NCBI RefSeq assembly: GCF_041261445.1
Contig: NZ_JBGCCU010000007.1
Location: forward strand, 186,001 to 250,000
Reading direction: 5' to 3'
Length of the DNA: 64,000 bases
From: Catenulispora sp. EB89
Lineage (GTDB): Bacteria > Actinomycetota > Actinomycetes > Streptomycetales > Catenulisporaceae
The notes below the pieces were generated by a model. It worked only from the letters and a program-made list of their open reading frames with translations, ran no database searches and was not told the origin of the DNA. Each line of letters begins with the position of its first letter. Position 1 is the first letter of the stretch. Positions 1 through 7,065 of this stretch are shown one piece after another. Both the position numbers and the translations under genes were made by a program.

Positions 1-620
1 CGTTCGGCCTGGACCGGCGCGAACACGGCCGCCCGGTGGACCTGGAGCTCGGCACGCGCCGGGCCCGGGCCGCGGCGCTGCTGACGTTCGCGCTGCCCGG
101 CGCGGTGTACGTCTACCAGGGCGACGAACTGGGCCTGTGGGAGGTCGAGGACATCCCGGCCGAGCTGCGCCAGGACCCGATCTGGCGCCGCACCGGCGGC
201 GCGGACCCGGGGCGCGACGGCTGCCGCGTGCCGCTGCCCTGGTCGGGCGCGCAGCCGCCGTTCGGCTTCTCGCCGGACGACGCGCCGGCGAGTCCGTGGC
301 TGCCGCAACCGGCGCTCTGGTCGGACCTGACGGTCGAGGCCGAGAGCGGCGACCCGGGCTCGATGCTTGAGCTGTACCGCGCCGCGCTGCGGATCCGGCG
401 GCGCGAGCCGGGATTGGGGGACGGCGGCCTGACGTGGATGGAGAGCGGGGAATCAGTGCTCGACTTCGTGCGGGACGGCCGGTTCCGGTGCGTGGCGAAC
501 CTGTCGTCGGATGCTGTTGTGCTGCCGGTGCATGACGAGGTGCTGTTGCAGAGCACTGATCTGGTCGATGGGCTGCTGCCGGCTGATGCGACGGTGTGGC
601 TGCGGGTCACCCCGTCCTGA
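1..620 (+). CDS. GH13 alpha-glucosidase, C-terminal part (5' end outside window)
   Basis: The reading frame is open from the left edge (first full codon at base 3) to TGA at 618-620, so the N-terminus and catalytic (beta/alpha)8 core lie outside the window. The visible part carries the end-of-barrel motif PGAVYVYQGDELGL and the segment GRDGCRVPLPW, both typical of actinobacterial GH13 oligo-1,6-/alpha-1,4-glucosidases that hydrolyse terminal glucose from malto- or isomalto-oligosaccharides, probably in the cytoplasm. The rest is the small C-terminal beta domain. The last 14 bases overlap the 3' end of the convergent LysR gene. The family assignment is firm; the exact substrate cannot be told from this fragment. 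Confidence 0.9.
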   Translation, partial: FGLDRREHGRPVDLELGTRRARAAALLTFALPGAVYVYQGDELGLWEVEDIPAELRQDPIWRRTGGADPGRDGCRVPLPWSGAQPPFGFSPDDAPASPWLPQPALWSDLTVEAESGDPGSMLELYRAALRIRRREPGLGDGGLTWMESGESVLDFVRDGRFRCVANLSSDAVVLPVHDEVLLQSTDLVDGLLPADATVWLRVTPS

Positions 621-1509
621 CCGTCGTCGCGATCAGTTCACGGAGCCAGCGCTGGGCCTGGTCGTCGTCGAGGCGGGGGTGCCAGGACATGGCGTAGGTC
701 ATCGGGCCGATCGCTTCCGGTGCCGGGATGACGGTGGTCGTCCCGGGCACCGCGTGCTGGATCGCAAAGCTCTGAGGGAGCGTCGCGACCAGCCGGGTTC
801 CCGGTACCGCCGCGGCGGCCGCCGTGTGGTAGGGCACTGTCACGGCGGCGCGCCGGGGGCGGCCGAGCGCTTCGAGGCTGCGGTCGACGTGGCCTTGGCG
901 GCCGTCGGTGACGTCGACGACGATGTGGGTGCAGTCGAGGTAGTCCGCCAGCGACACGGTCTTCGAGCGGGCCAGAGGGTGGTCGGTCGCGACCAGGCAG
1001 GCGTAGCCCTCTTCGAAGAGCGGCCGGGAGCGCAGCGGGGGCGGTGCGGTTCCGCCGTGGACCAGCAGGTCGACCATGCCGTGCTCGGCGTCGGTGAACA
1101 CGGTGTGGTGCCAGCGGGAGAAGAGGACGGTCGATCCGGGAGACTGGGCAAAGACCTGCGCGAGCAGCGCGCCGCTGAGGACGGAGACGGTGTAGTCGGT
1201 GCCGGCGAGCCGGAATGCGCGCGCGGCGGCGGCCGGGTCGAACTCCTCGCCGGTGAAGACGTGTTCCAGGCGGGGGAGTGCGAGCTGGAGTTCGGCCGCG
1301 ATGCGTTCGGCACGTGGTGTGAGCTGATATCCGCCCGGGCCGCGGACCAGGAGTTCGTCGCCGAGGGTGGCGCGTAGCCGCTGGAGTGCGCGGCTCATGG
1401 TGGGCTGGCTCATGTGCAGGCGGTCGGCGGCGCGGGAGACGTGTCGCTCCTCGAGGAGCGCGTTGAGCGGCGCGAGGAGGTTCAGGTCGACGGACTCTAT
1501 GCGTGGCAC
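607..1509 (-). CDS. LysR-family transcriptional regulator
   Basis: 300 residues from a GTG start. An N-terminal winged HTH (about residues 8-66, with SRAADRLHMSQPTMSRALQRL as recognition region, typical of LysR) is followed by a periplasmic-binding-protein-like effector domain (about 90-295). It resembles the NodD/SyrM/LeuO-like subgroup in its opening VDLNLLAPLNALLEE. It is convergent with the GH13 gene and divergent from the esterase gene at 1571, the usual arrangement for a LysR protein controlling its divergent neighbour. The start codon lies inside a 17-base palindrome (see regulatory entry), which would allow autorepression. The effector is unknown. Confidence 0.93.
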   Translation of the reverse strand: MPRIESVDLNLLAPLNALLEERHVSRAADRLHMSQPTMSRALQRLRATLGDELLVRGPGGYQLTPRAERIAAELQLALPRLEHVFTGEEFDPAAAARAFRLAGTDYTVSVLSGALLAQVFAQSPGSTVLFSRWHHTVFTDAEHGMVDLLVHGGTAPPPLRSRPLFEEGYACLVATDHPLARSKTVSLADYLDCTHIVVDVTDGRQGHVDRSLEALGRPRRAAVTVPYHTAAAAAVPGTRLVATLPQSFAIQHAVPGTTTVIPAPEAIGPMTYAMSWHPRLDDDQAQRWLRELIATTVRTG

Positions 1510-1524
1510 GCATACAGGGTATGC
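1498..1524. promoter_or_regulatory. Overlapping palindromes at the LysR start / divergent promoter
   Basis: TATGCGTG-G-CACGCATA (1498-1514) is a perfect 8-1-8 palindrome that includes the LysR GTG start codon. It overlaps a second inverted repeat, GCATAC-AGG-GTATGC (1510-1524), reaching into the 61-base gap between the LysR gene and the esterase gene. LysR boxes are usually interrupted dyads in such gaps. The operator role is inference from position and symmetry. Confidence 0.5.
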
Positions 1525-1570
1525 AGGATATGGTATTGTCGCATAGTGGGTCCGAAATCATTCTGGACAC

Positions 1571-2512
1571 ATGACTCAGCAACAGCGCGAAGCACTCGAC
1601 ACCATCTTTCGTAACGGCGCGCTGGACATCGGCGGCGATCCGGCGGTCCAGCGTGAGGTCTTCACCGGCATGCTGACTTCCCGTCCGCTGCCCGACGACG
1701 TGATCCTCACTCCTTCCGTCATCGGCGGCGTGCCGGTGCTGGAGGTCGAGGTCGAGGTCGAGGTCGAGGTCGAGCCGGTCGGCACTCTGCTGTGGTTCCA
1801 CGGCGGGTTCTACGTTCTCGGCTCGCCGCGCACCTCGGCCGCGCTGGCCTCGGACGTCGCCCGGCGGACCGGGATGAAGGTGATCTCGGTGGACTACCGG
1901 CTGGCGCCGGAGCACCCCTATCCGGCAGCGCTCGATGACGCGGTTGCGGTCTACCGGGCCATCCTGGCGAGCGCCGAGGGCCGGAACTCCGGTCGGGATG
2001 TTGTCCCGGATCCTGGCCGGATCGCGGTGGTCGGCGAGTCCGCGGGTGCCGGGCTGGCGGCGGCGTTGCTGGTCGCGGCCCGCGATCAGGGCCTTGCGAT
2101 GCCGGCCGCCGCTGTCCTGTTCTCGCCGTACGCCGATCTCACCTTGTCCGGCGACAGCATGAAGACCAAGGCCGACGTCGACCCGTCGTTCACCGCGGAG
2201 GCGATCGCGCGCCGCGCCGTGGACTACGTCGCCGACGCGGACCCGGCCGATCCGTCGATCAGCCCGGTGTTCGCCGACCTGCGCGGCCTGCCGCCGCTGC
2301 TGATCCAGGTCGGGACGCACGAGCTACTGCTCGACGACGCGGTACGGCTCGCGGCGCGTGCGGCGGCCGCGGACGTCCCGGTCTCGCTGGAGGTGACCCC
2401 GGGCGTCCCGCACCTGTTCCAGGCCTTCGCCGCGATGTTGGACGAGGGCGACGCGGCGCTGGTGCGCGTGGCGGAGTTCCTGGCCGCGTCGCTCGTTGCT
2501 ACTCGGTCGTGA
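1571..2512 (+). CDS. Alpha/beta-hydrolase, HSL/acetyl-esterase family
   Basis: 313 residues. The oxyanion-hole motif HGG (in WFHGGFYVLGSPR, about residues 76-88), the DYRLAPEHPYPAALDD block and the nucleophile elbow GESAGAG identify the hormone-sensitive-lipase (family IV) esterases. C-terminal GTHELLLDD and VPHLFQAF supply the expected catalytic Asp and His regions. No signal peptide is visible, so it probably acts on short-chain or aryl esters inside the cell. An in-frame run of alternating Glu-Val residues (about 57-69), encoded by a hexanucleotide repeat, precedes the core and looks like a local expansion. It is divergent from the LysR gene, which may control it. Confidence 0.9.
   Translation: MTQQQREALDTIFRNGALDIGGDPAVQREVFTGMLTSRPLPDDVILTPSVIGGVPVLEVEVEVEVEVEPVGTLLWFHGGFYVLGSPRTSAALASDVARRTGMKVISVDYRLAPEHPYPAALDDAVAVYRAILASAEGRNSGRDVVPDPGRIAVVGESAGAGLAAALLVAARDQGLAMPAAAVLFSPYADLTLSGDSMKTKADVDPSFTAEAIARRAVDYVADADPADPSISPVFADLRGLPPLLIQVGTHELLLDDAVRLAARAAAADVPVSLEVTPGVPHLFQAFAAMLDEGDAALVRVAEFLAASLVATRS
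1742..1774 (+). repeat. Hexanucleotide tandem repeat (GAGGTC)5.5
   Basis: Five and a half perfect copies of GAGGTC inside the esterase gene encode an (Glu-Val)n stretch. Because the unit is six bases, copy-number change would alter length without shifting the frame. Confidence 0.9.
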
Positions 2513-2524
2513 GTGTTCCGCCGC

Positions 2525-3073
2525 CTAGCCGACCGATCCGTCCTGATCCAGATCCAGATCCTGATCCGCATCCGCCGGTTGCAGCTCCAGCTCCAGGCTG
2601 TGCACGTGCTCGTCGCTGCGGTCGCCGGTCAGCCCGACCGAGATGGAGCCCTGGTCGGTGACCGCGAAGGAGACCTGGACCGTGCCGCCGGCCACCGACC
2701 ACGAGTGACCGCCGTGGCCGGTCCCGTGCATCAGGTCCCTGATCGCGCGCAGCGCCATGACCAGTTCCGGGTCGCCGGCGCCGTGGTCGTGGTGGGTTCG
2801 GCCGTGGTGCTCGGGAACCAGGGTCACGTGCACGCTGTGCATCCGGTGCCGGGCGCGGCGCCCGCCGATCCGAAGGTGGGCCCCGATCACCGGCACGCGC
2901 AGGTCGACCGTGCCGCCGACCGTGGTGTCCATCATGACGTGCAGGGTCAGTGCGGCCGAGGACGCGACCAGCTCTCCGGGGCGCGGTTCCGCGGCGCCCT
3001 GGACCTCGCAGATGGAGGACTTCACCACCTCGACCAGGGTGCGGATGGCGACGCTCTCGCTGGTGACTTCCAC
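2525..3073 (-). CDS. Trypco2-like small protein (hypothetical)
   Basis: 182 residues from a GTG start preceded by GAGG. A first block (about 25-75) has the alternating beta pattern ALTLHVMM...GTVDLRVPVIGAHLRI...HSVHVTLVPE. This resembles the trypsin-co-occurring (trypco2) domain found beside trypsin-like and CHAT-type effectors in actinomycetes. A second similar beta block follows a His/Gly-rich linker (about 75-125) and ends in HVHSLELELQP, so the protein may be a tandem of two such units. The tail is an acidic Asp-Leu/Asp-Gln repeat encoded by hexamer-like DNA. No trypsin gene is adjacent. It ends 13 bases from the stop of the convergent esterase. Family assignment is tentative. Confidence 0.6.
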   Translation of the reverse strand: MEVTSESVAIRTLVEVVKSSICEVQGAAEPRPGELVASSAALTLHVMMDTTVGGTVDLRVPVIGAHLRIGGRRARHRMHSVHVTLVPEHHGRTHHDHGAGDPELVMALRAIRDLMHGTGHGGHSWSVAGGTVQVSFAVTDQGSISVGLTGDRSDEHVHSLELELQPADADQDLDLDQDGSVG

Positions 3074-3196
3074 GGACGGCTCCTCGACATGGTTGCTGAC
3101 ACGAGAGCACGCGTGGTTGCCACCGGCCCCGTTCTCAGGGGGCTCAGTGTCCTGGTACGGCTGTCCGTTACAGCGTCACGGGAGGTTCTGGCGCGG

Positions 3197-3430
3197 TCAC
3201 TGCCCGCGCCGGAACCCGCGGAACGCCGTCAGCAACCGCTCGCGAGCCTCGCCGGACAACGACTCCGGCGGGAGTTCGCCGAGCGTGTCGATGGTCTGCC
3301 GGAACTGCTCCAGATACGTCTCGCACCCGCTGCACTCCGCGAGGTGCGTGATGAACCGAGCTTCGTCCGCCTCGGGCAGGGCACCCTCGAGGAAGTCCGT
3401 GACCAGCTCCACGAACTCGTCGCAGTCCAT
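3197..3430 (-). CDS. Zinc-finger (zf-HC2) anti-sigma-factor-like protein
   Basis: 77 residues from the ATG at 3430. The central HLAECSGC is the HxxxCxxC zinc-binding motif of the anti-sigma-factor zinc finger, with an upstream helix MDCDEFVELVTDFLEGALPE typical of the family. Such proteins bind and inhibit ECF sigma factors, or act as small redox/zinc sensors. No membrane segment follows the finger, so this is a soluble, minimal form. No ECF sigma gene lies next to it in this window, so its partner is unknown. It is 123 bases upstream of the trypco2-like gene on the same strand and could be co-transcribed with it. A longer in-frame extension upstream has poor coding character. Confidence 0.8.
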   Translation of the reverse strand: MDCDEFVELVTDFLEGALPEADEARFITHLAECSGCETYLEQFRQTIDTLGELPPESLSGEARERLLTAFRGFRRGQ

Positions 3431-3813
3431 CCTCGGGCACCTTTCGCGCTGATTCCGCCGGTCCACATTGGACCACGGTCCGGAGTCCGAATGTGAGGCT
3501 GCCGGCGTGGACCCCTTCAACGCCGCCCGGCCCTCGAACCGCGTTACGTCATCACCCAGGACTGCGGCGACCGCGCGGTTGTCAGACGTCGAGTACTGAG
3601 CCTCATGGTTCTCCGTGGTTGAGTGTTGCTCTCTGTGCACTGTGCGAGGCATCGGCCCAGGCGTTACACCCGCGACCACGCGCCCGGGGCCCGGCGAGCC
3701 GGCTTGCGGGCAGAAGTACCGGCGTACGCTGGCGCCGCGATGGTTAGCGTGCGGCAGGTCTTCGACGGCTCATAACCGTGCAGCCGCTGACAACAGGGCG
3801 ATGGGGAGCCGGG
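3431..3813. other. Intergenic region, divergent
   Basis: A 383-base gap between the divergent zf-HC2 gene and the membrane-protein gene. It presumably holds both promoters. I see no coding sequence, strong hairpin or repeat in it. Confidence 0.5.
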
Positions 3814-4455
3814 ATGTCGACGAGATCGATGGAAGTGTTCGAATCAGCTGTCGAGGCGGCGGAGAAAGCGGAACTCGGAGACTTCGACGGCAGGTTCCCG
3901 GGCAATCGGCGTAACGCGTACCTGTGGTCGATCCTGACTGCCCTCGGGTGGGCTGGCAGCGTTCTGATCATCGTCGCGATGCACCTCGCGTCGAAGGTGG
4001 ACGGCGAATCGGCACCGTTCGCGGAGTACGTCGCCCTGGCCGTCTGCGTCGCGCTGGGTTTGATCGCACCGTTCGGGATCCGCGCGAGCCTCCGCGAAGC
4101 CCGTGCGACCATCTACCTGTTCGAGGAGGGCCTGGTGTCGGCCGAGCGCGAGGGCGACCTCGTGGCGGTGCCGTGGCGGGACGTCGTCCTCGTGCACCGG
4201 ACGAGCGTGCGTTCGTCGACGACCGGCCGTGAAGTCCGGCGCTACTACACGCTCCTCCTCGTATCCGGCGCCGGCGCGCTGGTCGGCAAGGAATACGCCC
4301 GCAGCGGAACCCTGCTGCGGGCGGTCGAGGCCGCCATAGCCGACGGACGGCTTCGGAGCCGCGAGGCGGCGGCCAAGATCCCCAAGATCGGGAAGACCGG
4401 GAATGTCCCGGGACCGCGACCCGCGCGCAGCGGCACGGCTCGCCGCCGGCCGTGA
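3814..4455 (+). CDS. Two-TM membrane protein, DUF6585-like
   Basis: 213 residues from the ATG at 3814 (an in-frame upstream start at 3778 lacks support). A short polar N-terminus with RNAYLWSILTALGWAGS leads into two hydrophobic segments (about residues 37-55 and 70-90). The cytoplasmic C-terminal part has the PH-like pattern IYLFEEGLVSAEREGDLVAVPWRDVVLVHR, which recalls actinobacterial DUF6585-type proteins. The tail is basic and low complexity. Function is unknown. It stands alone upstream of the hydrolase at 4681. Confidence 0.65.
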   Translation: MSTRSMEVFESAVEAAEKAELGDFDGRFPGNRRNAYLWSILTALGWAGSVLIIVAMHLASKVDGESAPFAEYVALAVCVALGLIAPFGIRASLREARATIYLFEEGLVSAEREGDLVAVPWRDVVLVHRTSVRSSTTGREVRRYYTLLLVSGAGALVGKEYARSGTLLRAVEAAIADGRLRSREAAAKIPKIGKTGNVPGPRPARSGTARRRP

Positions 4456-4680
4456 CCCGCACCGGCACGCCGCCGGACGCGTCACCCGATCGGCGTAACG
4501 GCCGCCCGCCGCACCCGGCGGAATCCGCTGGTCGGCCGGTCGGATGCGGGCCGGCTCGGTGAGGTCCGGAAGCGTCGCTGGACGACCGGGGGAAAGGTGG
4601 CGGTTGGCGTCGGCCACAGCGCCGATCCACCAACCGATCCACCGATCCACCGACGCATCGCCGGGAAAGGGAGCTCCGCC

Positions 4681-5511
4681 ATGCCGTTCGTCACCGTGGG
4701 ACACGAGAACACCGCCTCGATCGACCTCTACTACGAAGACCACGGCTCCGGGCGTCCGGTGGTGCTGATCCACGGCTTCCCGCTCAGCGGCCGGGCCTGG
4801 GAGCGCCAGGAGCGGGCGTTGCTGGCCGCCGGGCGGCGCGTCATCACGTACGACCGGCGCGGGTTCGGCCGGTCCAGCCAGCCGGTGACCGGGTACGACT
4901 ACGACACCTTCGCGGCCGACCTCGACAAGCTGCTCCAGGCGCTCGACCTGCGGGACGCCGACCTCGCCGGGCACTCGATGGGCGGCGGCGAGATCGCGCG
5001 CTATCTGGGGGCTTACGGCTCGTCCCGGATCCGCAAGGCCGTGATCATCTCCGGCGTCCCGCCCTACCTGCTCAAGACGCCGGAGACGCCCGACGGCGTG
5101 CCGCTCGAGGTCTTCAACGAGATCGCGGCGGCGCTGACCGCGGACCGCGCCGCCTACTTCACCGAGTGGAACAAGAACTTCTTCAACCTGGACCAGACCC
5201 TGGGATCCCGCATCAGCCCCGAGGAGGTCCAGGACTGCTGGAACACGGCGGTCGCGGCCTCGCCGACCGGCACGATCGCCTGCGTGGCGACCTGGTACAC
5301 GGACTTCCGCGAAGACCTGCCGAAGATCGACGTCCCGGTGCTCGTGCTGCACGGCACGGCCGACCGCATCCTCCCGATCGACGCCTGCGGCCCCCGGACC
5401 CACGCGCTGATCCGCGGCAGCGAGTTCAAGGCGATCGAGGGTGCCGACCACGGCCTGTGCTGGACCTACGCGGATGAAGTCAACGCCGAGCTGGTGAAGT
5501 TCCTCGGGTAG
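4681..5511 (+). CDS. Alpha/beta hydrolase, non-heme chloroperoxidase/arylesterase type
   Basis: 276 residues beginning at ATG 4681 after a GGGAAAGGGAGC ribosome-binding region. The order VVLIHGFPLSGRAW (oxyanion loop), TYDRRGFGRSSQP, GHSMGGGEIARYLG (nucleophile Ser), VLVLHGTADRILPID (catalytic Asp) and GADHGLCW (catalytic His) is that of the cofactor-free haloperoxidase/arylesterase group. These enzymes hydrolyse esters and can form peracids. No signal peptide is seen. It is probably monocistronic. The natural substrate is unknown. Confidence 0.92.
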   Translation: MPFVTVGHENTASIDLYYEDHGSGRPVVLIHGFPLSGRAWERQERALLAAGRRVITYDRRGFGRSSQPVTGYDYDTFAADLDKLLQALDLRDADLAGHSMGGGEIARYLGAYGSSRIRKAVIISGVPPYLLKTPETPDGVPLEVFNEIAAALTADRAAYFTEWNKNFFNLDQTLGSRISPEEVQDCWNTAVAASPTGTIACVATWYTDFREDLPKIDVPVLVLHGTADRILPIDACGPRTHALIRGSEFKAIEGADHGLCWTYADEVNAELVKFLG

Positions 5512-5958
5512 GCGGGCCGGCCACACGAAACCGGGTCACGAAAGCTGTCCGCTTCCGTTGACCGCCTCCGCCGTGGCAGGCGTCGCGATCCTGGGCAGCG
5601 GGGATGTCGACGCGGCCCAGCACGCTCTTCAGGTAGCAACCGCTGTAGAGCCTAGCTGCGGTGGAAGGCCCCGCGTTGGCGCGACGAGACGGTGCCCCGA
5701 CATTGATATGACCTGCTCCGTGACTTGGCGGCCAAGTCAGGGCTCGAGAGTGGCGTCAACTGATAGATGCCGGTTGGCGGTTCTCCGCCGTCTTTCCCGC
5801 CGACTCTCTTGCGACGCCTGCGCTGCGATCGTGACCAGCGGGACCAGAAGCACGCCGAGCAAGACACCGATGAGCCGTCGCAAACGGACCGAAGGCGGTA
5901 GAATCGCGACAGCCAATGAGTCAGAACTCTGGGATAAACCTCTGGGGAGGAGGCGAGA
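5512..5958. other. Intergenic stretch with atypical composition
   Basis: 447 bases with no convincing gene. Third-position G/C bias is lost here. A minus-strand frame contains a hydrophobic segment but has no ribosome-binding site or normal codon use, so I do not call it. Confidence 0.4.
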
Positions 5959-6687
5959 GTGCACGACAACCCGAGATCCTTCGGCTCGGTCGCGGAATCG
6001 CTCGCGACCACCCCAGTGATCATCTTCGGTGAGCCAGGTCGGGGCAAGTCGACCATTACCCACGTTCTGCGCCTGTTGGAAACGACGCGGCAAGAGACTT
6101 GGCGAGCAGAGCGCGCCCTAGCCGCATGGCTCGTGGCCGATGCGGGCGCCGGGAAGACGTTGCTGTGGTCGCCGGCTATCCCGTCTCTTCGCGGTCGAGG
6201 CTGGATGCTCCGAGCGGTCCGGCGGCCTGGGTACGTCTTCCGGAACCAATCCGACGCGGCTCCGCTGCGCGAGTTCCACGCCGTGCCTTACCTGCGTACA
6301 GGCAACAAACTGTGCCAGCAGCCGTCGGCAGGGCTGGCCGAGTTCGCCAATGCAGGTCGTTTTCTCGCACTTGACCAGGCAGAGCGCGAGCTTCGTACGT
6401 CCCTGCCGCCGCGTGAATCGGCGACACGGGACCGGTGGCAGCGAATTGCTCGGCGCCTACTGCTCAAGGACGCGGCCGGCCGCCGCCTCTACCAAAACTC
6501 AGCGCGTGCGAGAAGGGCTGCGCTGGAGGCGCTGTGTCCGAGATGGTGGCGTCAGAGCTACCCTCCGCCGTCCCGGATTGCGGCCCAGTTCCGCACGGCT
6601 CTGGTAGGCACTCTGACGCGTACAGCCCCTCCGCTCGTCGCTTCGGCGAGCGGGATGGTGCCCGGCCAGCCGTCCCCCTCCTACTGA
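5959..6687 (+). CDS. Doubtful ORF with P-loop motif, possibly decayed
   Basis: A 242-codon GTG frame preceded by a strong GGAGGAGG about six bases upstream. Residues 24-32 read GEPGRGKST, a Walker A motif of the kind found in actinobacterial ATPases, and a second GAGKT-like motif follows near residue 64. Beyond residue 40 the sequence resembles no family I know, is rich in Arg/Pro, and its codon use is less G/C-biased at position 3 than in neighbouring genes. It may be the start of a real ATPase gene that has decayed, or a spurious frame in foreign DNA. No Walker B is evident. Confidence 0.3.
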   Translation: MHDNPRSFGSVAESLATTPVIIFGEPGRGKSTITHVLRLLETTRQETWRAERALAAWLVADAGAGKTLLWSPAIPSLRGRGWMLRAVRRPGYVFRNQSDAAPLREFHAVPYLRTGNKLCQQPSAGLAEFANAGRFLALDQAERELRTSLPPRESATRDRWQRIARRLLLKDAAGRRLYQNSARARRAALEALCPRWWRQSYPPPSRIAAQFRTALVGTLTRTAPPLVASASGMVPGQPSPSY

Positions 6688-7065
6688 CTGTTCATCCAGC
6701 GGTAGGCACCGTGGTTTTTCCCGGGCCGGGGTCCCGTCAGCTTCCCGGAGTTGTCGTATGCCTCCCATTGCAAGACGTGCATCGTCCTGTACTTGCACGA
6801 ACGAGATCCCAGCACTGGCGATTCACGTTGGTGGATTTCATCTCGTTCTCGAGAAGTTCCCTCGTCGGGTCCTCGGGTTCGTGGTTGGGCTCGTCACTAC
6901 GGTCTCAACGCTCTGTGCGATCTTCGTACGGTGATGTATATCGTTCACCCCGCCGGTCCCGGCAGTGGCCGCAACCGGCGGGGTGCTCGAGTTGTGCTGC
7001 CAACTCGGAGCCCAGGACGAACGCATCAGATCCTGTGACAAAAGCTGCTTGATGGCCTGGTCACG
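6688..7065. other. Intergenic stretch without a recognisable gene
   Basis: 378 bases downstream of the doubtful P-loop ORF. Short frames occur in several phases but none has family resemblance, typical codon bias or a ribosome-binding site. With 5512-6687 it forms an approximately 1.5 kb island of unusual composition. Confidence 0.4.

Noticed and set aside
638-2320. A 560-codon minus-strand open frame across the LysR and esterase genes
   Set aside because: It is Arg/Pro/Gly-rich antisense to conserved genes in both strands' true frames, as expected for high-GC shadow frames.
5737-6093. Minus-strand frame with a hydrophobic segment
   Set aside because: It has no ribosome-binding site, poor codon bias and no family resemblance.
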